Both the position numbers and the translations under genes were made by a program. The notes under the pieces were generated by a model. The model did not search any database. It saw only the letters and a program-made list of their open reading frames with translations, and had not been told where the DNA came from. A stretch of 64,000 nucleotides of DNA, taken from positions 12,674-76,673 of the forward strand of contig DLDA01000023.1 of assembly GCA_002480925.1 (NCBI GenBank). Reading direction: 5' to 3'. Positions 1 through 8,731 of the stretch are shown one piece after another. Position 1 is the stretch's first letter. The number at the start of each line of letters is the position of its first letter. This stretch comes from Lachnospiraceae bacterium UBA7784 (GTDB taxonomy: Bacteria; Bacillota; Clostridia; Lachnospirales; Lachnospiraceae).

Positions 1-1
1 T

Positions 2-1879
2 CATACCTCATATTTTGTGAAGGGAGAGGGAGCAAGGATAAAAGGATTCTATCCGACAGAGGAGAGCTTCCTCGGAGAAGGAGGAACCTATACTCATCCG
101 GCAGCCATATATAAGGATCTAAGTCCGTTCGGACCAGGACAGAGCTTTGCCGGCAAGGAGGTCGCCGGAGCTATCAGATTTTGGCCGGTAAGACTTGCTC
201 CGGGAGAAAGCAGGAGATATATCATCCAGGCAGGGGTGGGGGATGGTGAGACAAATGAGCCTGAAAATCCAGGGGAATACTGGGAAAGACAGGTGAACGT
301 ATCGTTCCATACCGGGAATGGCGATTTTGACAGATTCATGAAATGGGTGGCATTCCAGCCGATATTGAGACGGATATATGGCTGCTCATTTCTGCCCTAC
401 CATGATTATGGCAGAGGGGGAAGAGGCTGGAGGGACCTCTGGCAGGACTGCCTCTCGCTTCTTATAATGAATCCGGGAGGAGTAAGGGAGCAGATAATAA
501 ATAATATAGGAGGAGTAAGGACAGACGGGACCAATGCGACCATCATAGGAGAGGCTCCCGGAGAGTTTTTAGCCGACAGAAACGGTATTTCAAGAGTCTG
601 GATGGACCATGCCATGTGGCCATTTATTACAGTAAGATTCTATATTGACCAGACAGGGGATAGAAGCGTCCTTTTTGATGAGGCACCGTATTTTGCGGAT
701 GCCCAGATAAAAAGGGGATATGCCCTTGATAGCGGATATGATCCTGATAAGCTCCAGAAAAGAGGAAGCCTGCTTGAGCATTTGCTTATAGAGCATCTTT
801 GCGCATATTTTGACGTAGGTGATCATCAGATCATGAGACTTCGCGGAGCGGACTGGAACGATGCGCTTGATATGGCATCTGAAAAGGGAGAGAGCGTAGC
901 CTTTACCGCTGCCTATGCAGGAAATCTGAGAGGACTATCAGAGCTTCTTTCGGGTCTTACAGAAAAGAGTATAAGCCTTGCTAAGGCAACAGGCATTCTT
1001 CTCTCAGGAGAAAAGAGGGAAGGTGTGCTGGAGAAGTATTATGATGCCTCATCTGATTGGACCAGGACAGAATTTGATCCAAAAGAAATAGCCGATGATC
1101 TGATAAAAAAGGCCGATGCTCTTACAGAGACGATCAGAAGGCAGGAGTGGCTCAATCTCGGCTGGTATAACAGCTATTATGATAATTCCGGCAGACAGGT
1201 AGAGGGAGAGATCGGTGGACAGGTCAGAATGATGCTGACCGGTCAGGTCTTTACAATAGCAAGTGGAGTCGCAACGGATGGCCAGGTAGAGAGTATATGC
1301 GAATCGGCTGACAGATATCTGTTCGACGGCAGCTGTGGAGGCTACAGGCTTAATACCGATTTCGGCGAGATAAAGTCAGACCTGGGGAGGATGTTTGGCT
1401 TTGCTTATGGAGAAAAGGAGAACGGAGCAGTTTTTTCCCATATGGCAGTAATGTATGCAAACGCTCTCTACAAAAGAGGCTTTGTAAGAGAGGGCTATAA
1501 GGCTCTCAAGGCCTTATATGACGCCTCATCAGATTTTTCACACGCAAGACAGTATCCGGGTATACCGGAATACTTTGATAATGAGGGCCGTGGCAAATAT
1601 CAGTATCTTACAGGGGCAGCCAGCTGGTATCTGATGACGATAATATGCGAGTCGTTCGGAGTCAGAGGAGAGCAGGGTAGACTGGTAATGGATCCAAAGC
1701 TTGTAAGGGAACAGTTCGATAAGGATGGAATTGCTTCTATCAGTCTCTGCTTTGCAGGCCAGCAGGTAGAGGTCACCTATGTGAATAAGGAAATGTTAGA
1801 CTACGGCGAATACAGGGTGACAGATATTACAAGAGACGCAAACAGATACAGAGTAACGCTTGGAAGGAAAGATCGATGA
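2..1879 (+). CDS. GH94 glycoside phosphorylase, 5' end outside window
   Basis: C-terminal part (about 625 residues) of a family GH94 phosphorylase; the frame is open to the window edge, so the N-terminus is missing. Visible signatures are RDLWQDCLS near base 433 and ADWNDALDM near base 848, the latter carrying the Asp that acts as general acid when GH94 enzymes cleave beta-glucosides with phosphate to give a sugar 1-phosphate. The motif spacing reminds me of the large 1,2-beta-oligoglucan phosphorylases, but specificity cannot be fixed by eye; cellodextrin or laminaribiose activity remains possible. No secretion signal is seen here, so probably cytoplasmic. Its stop overlaps the next GH94 start (ATGA), suggesting translational coupling. 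Family call is confident, substrate is not. Confidence 0.85.
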   Translation, partial: HTSYFVKGEGARIKGFYPTEESFLGEGGTYTHPAAIYKDLSPFGPGQSFAGKEVAGAIRFWPVRLAPGESRRYIIQAGVGDGETNEPENPGEYWERQVNVSFHTGNGDFDRFMKWVAFQPILRRIYGCSFLPYHDYGRGGRGWRDLWQDCLSLLIMNPGGVREQIINNIGGVRTDGTNATIIGEAPGEFLADRNGISRVWMDHAMWPFITVRFYIDQTGDRSVLFDEAPYFADAQIKRGYALDSGYDPDKLQKRGSLLEHLLIEHLCAYFDVGDHQIMRLRGADWNDALDMASEKGESVAFTAAYAGNLRGLSELLSGLTEKSISLAKATGILLSGEKREGVLEKYYDASSDWTRTEFDPKEIADDLIKKADALTETIRRQEWLNLGWYNSYYDNSGRQVEGEIGGQVRMMLTGQVFTIASGVATDGQVESICESADRYLFDGSCGGYRLNTDFGEIKSDLGRMFGFAYGEKENGAVFSHMAVMYANALYKRGFVREGYKALKALYDASSDFSHARQYPGIPEYFDNEGRGKYQYLTGAASWYLMTIICESFGVRGEQGRLVMDPKLVREQFDKDGIASISLCFAGQQVEVTYVNKEMLDYGEYRVTDITRDANRYRVTLGRKDR

Positions 1880-4299
1880 GATACGGATATTTCGACAACG
1901 AAAAAAAAGAATATGTGATAGACAGTCCGGACACACCGGAGGCCTGGGCCAATTATCTGGGATCACCTGAATACGGTGCAATCATCTCAAATAATGCCGG
2001 AGGCTACAGCTTTGAGAGGTCGGGAGCAAAGGGCAGGATACTCCGCTATGTCTTTGACGGGCAGGACAGGCCGGGAAGATATATCTATATAAGGGATAAT
2101 AAGACATCAGACTACTGGTCAGCTTCCTGGCAGCCGGTAGGAAAGCCCCTGGACCAGTACCGCTGCATAACAAGACACGGGCTTGGTTATACTATAATGG
2201 AAAGCGACTGCAACGGTATTCACGGCAAGGCTATGTATTATGTGCCGGAGGGAGCCTTATATGAGGTATGGGCCCTTACGGTAAGAAATGATTCAGACAG
2301 GCCAAGAGAACTTACTCTGACAGGCTTTGCTGAGTTTACCTGCCACAGCGACTATGAGCAGGATCAGGTGAATCTGCAGTATTCGAGATTCATAACAAGC
2401 ACGGTCTTCCATGATGACAGGATAATGCAGAGGATCCATGGAAATCTGGATGCTGTCTCAGAGGAGGGAGAGCAGATAGACGGTAAGGGAGTGACCGAGC
2501 GGTTCTTCGGACTTGCCGGCGCAGATGTCTCGACTTATTGCGGTGACAGGGATGCCTTTCTTGGAAGATATCACAGCTACGGTAATCCGGTTGGCGTGGA
2601 GAGAGGAAGCCTTGGAAATACAGACGGGGTAAATGGAATAAGCTGCGGGGCTCTTTCTACCGTGATAGAGCTTGCTGTCGGAGAGGAAAGGACCATAGCC
2701 TTTGTCCTGGGAATGCAGCACGATCAGCAGGCCGGGGAAATAGTTGACCACTACAAGAGGGACACCAAAGAGGTATGTGAAAAGGAGATCGGGGCCATAA
2801 GAAGGCTCTGGGATGACAGGCTACAGGCATTTTCGGTAAAGACTCCGTCTCCTGAGTTCGATGAGATGGTAAATATCTGGAATGCCTATAACTGCTATAT
2901 GACCTTCATCTGGTCCAGAGCAGCCTCATTCGTATACTGTGGACTCAGGAACGGATATGGATACAGGGATACGGTACAGGATATCCAGGGAATAATCCAT
3001 CTGAATCCTGCCATGGCAAAGACAAAGCTTGAATTCATGCTGAGCGCTCAGGCAGCCAATGGAGCGGGCCTTCCTCTGGTGAAGTTTACTCACAGGCCGG
3101 GATACGAGGATACTCCAGACGACGAGTCCTATGTAAAGGAAACCGGTCATCCTGCATACAGAGCTGATGATGCACTATGGCTTTTCCCTACTGTATACAA
3201 ATATATAGCAGAGACAGGGGATCATGCCTTTCTCGATAAGGTGATCCCATTTGCAGATAAGGATCAGGGGTCTGTATTCGAGCATCTGAAAAGAGCACTG
3301 GCCTTCTCCGCGGCCCATCTGGGAGAGGATCAGCTTCCGGCCGGACTCTATGCAGACTGGAATGACTGTCTGAGACTTGGGGAAAAGGGCGAATCAGCCT
3401 TTGTGGCCTTTCAGTATTACTATGCGATAAGGATCCAGAAGACCTTTGCAGAGAATAAGGGAGAATATAGGTATGCCGAAGAGCTTGAAATCATGAGGGC
3501 AGGACTTGAGAAGCTTATAAATGAAAAGTTATGGGATGGTGACCGCTTCATCCGGGGGATCACGGAGGATGGCAAAAGGATAGGAGCAGCAGGCGATCCT
3601 GAGGCCTCACTCTGGCTTAATCCCCAGACCTGGTCGGTTATTAGTGGACTGGCATCAGGTGTTTATGCTGATAAGGCTATGGAAAATGTTTACATGACGC
3701 TTAATACAGAGTATGGAGCCATGCTTATGGATCCGCCATATCATGCTCATGCTTTTGACGGAGCCTTCGGGGTGATCTATAATCAGGGAACAAAGGAGAA
3801 TGCAGGTATATTCTCACAGACTCAGGGATGGCTGTTCCTGGCTGAGGCTCTCAGAGGGAATGGAGATAAGGCTTTCATGTATTTCATGGAAAATAATCCT
3901 GCCGCCTGGAATGACAAGGCAGAGATCAGGAGGATGGAGCCATACTGCTATGGACAGTTTACAGAGGGAAAGGCTTCTCCTCATTTCGGGGAAAGTCATG
4001 TGCACTGGCTTACAGGAACTGCATCCACTATGATGGTGGGAGCAGTAGAGGGAATACTTGGGATCAGGCCTGATATGAACGGGATCTGTATCAGTCCATC
4101 TATCCCGAAGGAATGGGATAAGCTCGAGATAGAAAAGGACTTCAGAGGACACAGGCTTCATATAGAGGTATTAAACCCGGGACATAAGGAAAGCGGATGT
4201 AAGGAAATGACAGTAAATGATATCAGAACAGAGGACTCTTATATTCCTGAGTCAATGCTAAAGACCGGAGAAAACAGGATAGTTCTGACCATATCATAG
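1876..4299 (+). CDS. GH94 glycoside phosphorylase (cellobiose/chitobiose phosphorylase type)
   Basis: An 807-residue protein, the normal length of cellobiose and chitobiose phosphorylases. It starts MRYGYFDNEKKEYVI, has the N-terminal NNAGGYSFERSG segment of the beta-sandwich domain, the GYRDTVQDIQG segment and the catalytic ADWNDCLRLGEKGES motif at residues about 493-507, and ends with the HWLTGTAS region. These enzymes split an imported beta-linked disaccharide into glucose 1-phosphate plus a free sugar in the cytoplasm, saving one ATP. The start overlaps the upstream GH94 stop by four bases. Two different GH94 enzymes in tandem, next to a sugar importer, suggest sequential shortening of an oligosaccharide and then the disaccharide. 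Which linkage is used is not decided by the sequence. Confidence 0.9.
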   Translation: MRYGYFDNEKKEYVIDSPDTPEAWANYLGSPEYGAIISNNAGGYSFERSGAKGRILRYVFDGQDRPGRYIYIRDNKTSDYWSASWQPVGKPLDQYRCITRHGLGYTIMESDCNGIHGKAMYYVPEGALYEVWALTVRNDSDRPRELTLTGFAEFTCHSDYEQDQVNLQYSRFITSTVFHDDRIMQRIHGNLDAVSEEGEQIDGKGVTERFFGLAGADVSTYCGDRDAFLGRYHSYGNPVGVERGSLGNTDGVNGISCGALSTVIELAVGEERTIAFVLGMQHDQQAGEIVDHYKRDTKEVCEKEIGAIRRLWDDRLQAFSVKTPSPEFDEMVNIWNAYNCYMTFIWSRAASFVYCGLRNGYGYRDTVQDIQGIIHLNPAMAKTKLEFMLSAQAANGAGLPLVKFTHRPGYEDTPDDESYVKETGHPAYRADDALWLFPTVYKYIAETGDHAFLDKVIPFADKDQGSVFEHLKRALAFSAAHLGEDQLPAGLYADWNDCLRLGEKGESAFVAFQYYYAIRIQKTFAENKGEYRYAEELEIMRAGLEKLINEKLWDGDRFIRGITEDGKRIGAAGDPEASLWLNPQTWSVISGLASGVYADKAMENVYMTLNTEYGAMLMDPPYHAHAFDGAFGVIYNQGTKENAGIFSQTQGWLFLAEALRGNGDKAFMYFMENNPAAWNDKAEIRRMEPYCYGQFTEGKASPHFGESHVHWLTGTASTMMVGAVEGILGIRPDMNGICISPSIPKEWDKLEIEKDFRGHRLHIEVLNPGHKESGCKEMTVNDIRTEDSYIPESMLKTGENRIVLTIS

Positions 4300-4303
4300 C
4301 TGG

Positions 4304-5065
4304 TCAGAGCCAGTCAGGGGAGTCGCCGACCTTCCATTCGCTCTTTCCATACTTCTCACGATATTTAAGAGGGGTGATTCCGATCACCCTCTTGAAGGTC
4401 TGGATGAAATGGCTCTGAGAGGAAAACGAAAGCCGGTTGGCAATATCAACCATACTATAGGGACTGTAGCGTAAGAGATTTACCGCAGTCTCTATTTTTT
4501 TCTGTCTTATATATTCGCTGATGCAGACACCCATCTCCTTCTTGAAGAGACGGGAAAGGTAGCTTGGGGAGACACCGACGGCCTGGGATATTATATCTAC
4601 AGACAGGGGCTCGTTGCCATGGATATAGATATAATTGATAGCAGACGCTATAGGCTTTGACAGGTTGGCAGGGTCGTGAGTAAGCCTCATCATTCTGGTA
4701 AATTCCATTACCATTTCGTCATGCAGATCACATACAGCATCCTCAGTAAACAGGAGATCGAGCTTCTGTATATAGAAATCGCTTAGCCTGAAGCACTGCT
4801 CCTCGATCACTCCCTGCTTTAAGCATACACGGGTCAGCATGGCAGCCGTGATCACGAAGTGGTACTTGAGGTTTTGGACCGGGTCTTTTGAGAGTATGCC
4901 GACACCTTTCTTATTGGAAAAACGTCTGGCCTGGCAATTCTTACGGATGGTATCTATGTCTCCGCTTGCAACGGCATTGCAGAAGGCCATTTCCTCGGAA
5001 TAGGCCCTGTGCTTCTCGTCATCGTCATCTTTTTTTATCTCGAAATCAATAAATTTTTCACTCAT
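4304..5065 (-). CDS. AraC-family transcriptional regulator
   Basis: A 253-residue regulator. The C-terminal third (residues about 145-245) is a typical AraC double helix-turn-helix: first helix pair around VGVSPSYLSRLFKKEMG, second around LSFSSQSHFIQTFKRVIG followed by PLKYREKYG. The N-terminal ~140 residues are a sensor domain with no cupin motif I can recognise; it begins with an acidic/basic stretch. It lies between the GH94 pair, whose stop is only four bases from its own, and the divergent sugar-binding protein gene, so it is the likely regulator of both. No clear Shine-Dalgarno precedes the ATG. An inverted repeat in the divergent intergenic region is a candidate operator. Effector unknown; probably an oligosaccharide. 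Confidence 0.88.
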   Translation of the reverse strand: MSEKFIDFEIKKDDDDEKHRAYSEEMAFCNAVASGDIDTIRKNCQARRFSNKKGVGILSKDPVQNLKYHFVITAAMLTRVCLKQGVIEEQCFRLSDFYIQKLDLLFTEDAVCDLHDEMVMEFTRMMRLTHDPANLSKPIASAINYIYIHGNEPLSVDIISQAVGVSPSYLSRLFKKEMGVCISEYIRQKKIETAVNLLRYSPYSMVDIANRLSFSSQSHFIQTFKRVIGITPLKYREKYGKSEWKVGDSPDWL

Positions 5066-5130
5066 GAGTTCATGTTAACATATTCTGCGTGTTTTGCAAG
5101 GACTATAAAAATCGATTTCGTCAATCTTTG

Positions 5131-5176
5131 AAAATATCAGGTTTAATAAGCTGCTATGACATGAATCTGATATTTT
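5131..5176. promoter_or_regulatory. Inverted repeat between araC-type gene and sugar transporter
   Basis: The perfect 10-base arms AAAATATCAG and CTGATATTTT are separated by 26 bases in the divergent intergenic region. Position and symmetry suit an operator for the adjacent AraC-type regulator or a shared control site. I could not place a convincing sigma-A promoter with a correct spacer for the transporter, which would fit activator dependence. Inference only. Confidence 0.4.
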
Positions 5177-5262
5177 TGCGAGCCATTTTGTATAAAGCAT
5201 GAGTCAGTATGAATATAATTATCTTATCTTCATCAGATGTATTTTCAAAGGAGGAAAAAGTA

Positions 5263-6654
5263 ATGAAGAGAAGAATCTTAGGTCTGGCGCTTATTTCTGC
5301 CATGACAGTTACAATGTTTGCAGGCTGCGGAGCTTCTTCAGGGAAGGGGACTGGCGCAGGGAACAAGGAAACATCAGAGAAGCAGGGAAAGGTCCTCAAT
5401 GTCTGGAGCTGGAATGATGAGTTCGAGAGCAGATTCAATGAGTTCTATCCTGATGTAAAGGAGGTCTCAAAGGACAAGACGAAAACTACTCTTAAGGATG
5501 GAACGATTGTAAAGTGGACGATCAATCCGAACCAGGATGGAGTCTACCAGCAGAAGCTTGATGAGGCTCTGCAGAAGCAGGCAACGGCTCCGGACGATGA
5601 GAAGATAGATATCTTCCTCGCAGAGACCGACTATCTGAACAAGTACATAGACAAGGATGCTGATGTGGCAATCCCGGTAAAGGATCTGGGAATAGACCCT
5701 GACAAGGACCTTGCTGATCAGTATCAGTATACAAAGGATGCAGCTACTGATGCAGATGGCAATCTTCGTGCAGTAAGCTGGCAGGCATGCCCGGGACTCT
5801 TCGTTTACAGAAGAGGTATAGCAAAGGATGCCTTCGGCACGGATGATCCGGAAAAGATCCAGGAGAAGGTTAAGGACTGGGACAGCTTTGAGAAGTCAGC
5901 CGGAGAGCTTAAGAGCAAGGGCTACTATATGCTTTCATCAATGGGAGCAGATACCTACCGTGTATTCGGAAACAACGTTTCAAAGCCATGGGTCAATGGC
6001 GATACAGTAACAGTTGATCCTAACCTGATGAAGTGGGTCGAGCAGTCAAAGAAGTTCACAGACGAGGGATACAACCATAAGGTTTCAGGCCAGTGGACAG
6101 ACGACTGGAACAAGGATCAGGGAGCTGACTCCAAGGTATTCGGATGGTTCTTCCCGGCATGGGGTATCAATTTCACTATCCAGCCAAATACCGGAGACGC
6201 CGGAAAGGGCGACTGGGCAGTATGTGACGGACCTCAGGCTTATAACTGGGGCGGATCCTTTATCCTGGGATGCCAGGGAAGCGACAACCAGAAGCTTATA
6301 AAGGATGTAATGCTCAAGCTTACAGCTGATAAGGATACCCTGTTAAAGATCACTGACAAGACTCTTGATTACACAAATACTGTTTCAGGAATGAAGGAAT
6401 ATGCTTCTGATGATTCAAAGGGAGCGTCTGATTTCCTTGGAGGAGAGAATCCTTACAAGTATTTCGCTCCTAATGCAGAAAACATCAAGATGGACAAGAT
6501 CACTGCCTATGACCAGGGCTGCGGCGAGTGCTTCCAGAATGCATTCGGTGACTACTTCAATGGAAAGGTGTCCTTCGAAAAGGCAAAGAAGAATTTTGAG
6601 ACTGCTATCTTTGAGAGATATTCAGATCTTAAGAAGGTAGAGTGGCCTGAATAA
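5263..6654 (+). CDS. Sugar ABC transporter substrate-binding lipoprotein
   Basis: A 463-residue family 1 extracellular solute-binding protein. The start chosen has AAAGGAGG ten bases upstream; an upstream in-frame ATG (5209) has no such site. A lipoprotein signal peptide is clear: KRR, a hydrophobic core, then FAGC with the lipidated Cys at residue 22, followed by a Gly/Ser/Lys linker. The mature part has VLNVWSWNDEFESRF and many aromatic residues typical of oligosaccharide binders. It presents sugar to the two permeases encoded directly downstream. Its position beside two GH94 phosphorylases suggests a beta-gluco-oligosaccharide ligand; the known Listeria sophoro-oligosaccharide binding protein has a comparable neighbourhood, but this is analogy rather than proof. 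Confidence 0.92.
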   Translation: MKRRILGLALISAMTVTMFAGCGASSGKGTGAGNKETSEKQGKVLNVWSWNDEFESRFNEFYPDVKEVSKDKTKTTLKDGTIVKWTINPNQDGVYQQKLDEALQKQATAPDDEKIDIFLAETDYLNKYIDKDADVAIPVKDLGIDPDKDLADQYQYTKDAATDADGNLRAVSWQACPGLFVYRRGIAKDAFGTDDPEKIQEKVKDWDSFEKSAGELKSKGYYMLSSMGADTYRVFGNNVSKPWVNGDTVTVDPNLMKWVEQSKKFTDEGYNHKVSGQWTDDWNKDQGADSKVFGWFFPAWGINFTIQPNTGDAGKGDWAVCDGPQAYNWGGSFILGCQGSDNQKLIKDVMLKLTADKDTLLKITDKTLDYTNTVSGMKEYASDDSKGASDFLGGENPYKYFAPNAENIKMDKITAYDQGCGECFQNAFGDYFNGKVSFEKAKKNFETAIFERYSDLKKVEWPE

Positions 6655-6664
6655 GGAATAAGCT

Positions 6665-7639
6665 ATGAAAAAGACCCGAAAAAAGAAAAATTATTCAAGA
6701 TACGGATACATATTTATAGCGCCCTTCTTTATCTCATTCCTGGTATTTTCACTGATACCGCTCTTCGATACGATAAAGAACAGCTTCTATGAGTATTATT
6801 TCTCCGGACTTAAGATAGTGGGACCGAACTTCATCGGCCTGGGTAACTATGGGGCTGTATTAAAGGCTCATATGCTGAAGTATACAGCGAATACCTTTAT
6901 TCTCTGGATACTGGGATTTATCCCGCAGATTGTGATAGCGCTTCTTCTGGCCTCATGGTTTACCGATCAGCATCTGAATCTGAAAGGACGTAAGGCTTAC
7001 GAGGTGATAATCTATCTCCCCAACCTGATAATGGCCAGCGCTTTTGCAATGCTGTTCTTTACCTTGTTTTCAGATTCGGGTCCTGTCAATTCCTTTCTGC
7101 ATCAGATCGGTGTCGTACATGCCGGTCATCCTATAAAGTTCCTGTCCTCTGTGACAGGGACCAGGGGGCTTATAGCTCTTATGAACTTCCTGATGTGGTT
7201 TGGAAATACGACAATAATGCTGATGGCGGCTATAAACGGAGTGAATCCGGAGCTGTTTGAGGCGGCAAAGATCGACGGATGCAATCACAGGCAGATATTC
7301 TTCAGGATTACCCTGCCTCTGATCCGGCCGATCCTTACATATACCCTGATAACATCTATGATCGGTGGACTTCAGATGTTTGATGTGCCTCAGATCCTTA
7401 CCAATGGTATAGGCACACCTGACCGCACGTCTATGACACTTATTATGCTTCTGAACAATTATCTGAAGTCCAAGAACTACGGAATGGCGGGAGCTATTTC
7501 GATATACCTCTTTATCCTGAGCGGTATCCTCTGTTTCATTGTCTATCGGATGATAAACACCGATGAAACAGAGGCGAAGGCCGCCAGAAAAAGAGAAAAG
7601 AAAATGAGAAAAATGACCAGGAAAGGAGACGCGGCATGA
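6665..7639 (+). CDS. Sugar ABC transporter permease (MalF/LacF type)
   Basis: A 324-residue inner-membrane permease with six hydrophobic segments after a basic N-terminus (MKKTRKKKNYSRYG). The cytoplasmic EAA loop that contacts the ATPase is present as EAAKIDGCNHRQIFFRITLP at about residues 199-218. The tail is strongly basic (KAARKREKKMRKMTRKG). It follows the binding protein by ten bases and overlaps the second permease by four (ATGA), so the three are one transcript. No ATPase gene is present in the cluster; as is common for Firmicutes sugar importers of this class, a shared MsmX/MsmK-type ATPase elsewhere in the genome probably energises it. Confidence 0.92.
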   Translation: MKKTRKKKNYSRYGYIFIAPFFISFLVFSLIPLFDTIKNSFYEYYFSGLKIVGPNFIGLGNYGAVLKAHMLKYTANTFILWILGFIPQIVIALLLASWFTDQHLNLKGRKAYEVIIYLPNLIMASAFAMLFFTLFSDSGPVNSFLHQIGVVHAGHPIKFLSSVTGTRGLIALMNFLMWFGNTTIMLMAAINGVNPELFEAAKIDGCNHRQIFFRITLPLIRPILTYTLITSMIGGLQMFDVPQILTNGIGTPDRTSMTLIMLLNNYLKSKNYGMAGAISIYLFILSGILCFIVYRMINTDETEAKAARKREKKMRKMTRKGDAA

Positions 7640-8478
7640 AAACTGCTTCAGAGAAAGTTATTACTCTTATAGCGCATATAGTACTTGTGATACTATGCTT
7701 TATGTGTCTGTTCTTCTTCTATATACTGATCATCAATGCGACAAGGTCTCATGTGCAGCTTCAGAAGGGCTTCGCCTTTCTGCCAGGTGGAAATTTCATA
7801 AGGAACCTGACAAATGTGATAAATGATGGTACGATCCCTGTCGTAAGAGGCGTACTTAACAGCCTTATAGTATCTGCCTGCTGTGCAGGGATATGTACCT
7901 ATTTCTCAGCGCTGACGGCTTACGGACTCTATGTATATGATTTCAGGCTCCGCAAGCCGGCCTTCACCTTCATAATGGCGATAATGGTCATGCCTACTCA
8001 GGTCACCGCACTTGGTTTCCTAAGGCTGATTACCAGGATGGGAATGTACGACAGTCTCCTTCCTCTCATCCTTCCTTCTATCGCCTCACCGGCGGTATTC
8101 TATTTCATGTATTCCTACATGCAGTCGTCTCTGCCGGTGGCACTCGTGGAGGCAGCACGTATAGACGGCTCGGGTGAGTTCAATACCTTCAACCGGATAG
8201 TGATACCTATAATGAAGCCTGCAATAGCAGTCCAGGCTATATTCACCTTTGTTGGCGCCTGGAACAATTACTTCGTACCTGCCCTTGTGATCCAGAGCAA
8301 GGATAAGATGACTCTCCCGATTCTTATAGCGACCCTGCGGGGCGCTGATTATATGACATTCGATATGGGAAAGATCTATATGATGATACTTCTTGCAATA
8401 GTACCTATCATCATAGTCTACATCTTCCTCTCCCGCTTCATAATAGCAGGGATCACGCTCGGTGGAGTAAAGGAATAG
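7636..8478 (+). CDS. Sugar ABC transporter permease (MalG/LacG type)
   Basis: A 280-residue partner permease with six predicted membrane spans and the EAA loop EAARIDGSGEFNTFNRIVIP at about residues 175-194. AAAGGAG sits at a good distance before the ATG inside the end of the upstream gene. It forms the heterodimeric channel with the preceding MalF-type protein. The gene is followed after about 50 bases by a strong terminator, marking the end of the transporter transcript. Confident by family; the transported sugar is inferred only from the GH94 neighbours. Confidence 0.92.
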   Translation: MKTASEKVITLIAHIVLVILCFMCLFFFYILIINATRSHVQLQKGFAFLPGGNFIRNLTNVINDGTIPVVRGVLNSLIVSACCAGICTYFSALTAYGLYVYDFRLRKPAFTFIMAIMVMPTQVTALGFLRLITRMGMYDSLLPLILPSIASPAVFYFMYSYMQSSLPVALVEAARIDGSGEFNTFNRIVIPIMKPAIAVQAIFTFVGAWNNYFVPALVIQSKDKMTLPILIATLRGADYMTFDMGKIYMMILLAIVPIIIVYIFLSRFIIAGITLGGVKE

Positions 8479-8528
8479 CCGATGAGGGCTGGTTTCTTAT
8501 CCATATGATTCTGATAACGTTTAACAAC

Positions 8529-8563
8529 AGGATTCCCGGTTCTGCCGGGAGTCCTGTTTTTTG
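8529..8563 (+). terminator. Rho-independent terminator of the sugar transporter operon
   Basis: A 12-base-pair stem (CAGGATTCCCGG / CCGGGAGTCCTG with one G-U pair), a five-base loop, then six T residues. It lies 50 bases after the last permease gene. Confidence 0.93.
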
Positions 8564-8643
8564 TCCTTATGATCATTGACGAGGAATAAGGGATGAATTA
8601 TATTAGTGACAATAGCTGGCCAGAAGAACAGCTTTTTTTTAAT

Positions 8644-8672
8644 TTGACAAAAGCTGAACTCACTCTTAGAAT
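8644..8672 (+). promoter_or_regulatory. Sigma-A promoter for hprK
   Basis: A perfect -35 box TTGACA and a -10 box TAGAAT separated by exactly 17 bases. Transcription would begin near 8676-8680, inside a short hairpin (next entry). Confidence 0.8.
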
Positions 8673-8674
8673 AT

Positions 8675-8712
8675 AGGGACGAGGACTAGAAAAGTCCATG
8701 CCCCTGTTTTTT
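8675..8712 (+). promoter_or_regulatory. Hairpin with T-run at the predicted 5' end of hprK mRNA
   Basis: AGGGAC-GA-GGAC and GTCC-AT-GCCCCT face each other across a 7-base loop and are followed by TTTTTT. Because it starts at the predicted +1 it could be a 5'-protecting hairpin, a very early attenuator, or, as DNA, a near-palindromic operator over the start site. A six-codon ORF (ATG at 8699) runs across its 3' side into the hprK ribosome binding site. Confidence 0.45.
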
Positions 8713-8731
8713 ATTTGAGAAAGGAAATGAC

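Noticed and set aside
590-826. Reverse-strand frames inside the GH94 gene and many similar overlapping frames elsewhere
   Set aside because: They lie opposite strong coding sequence, lack ribosome sites and show no protein-like features.
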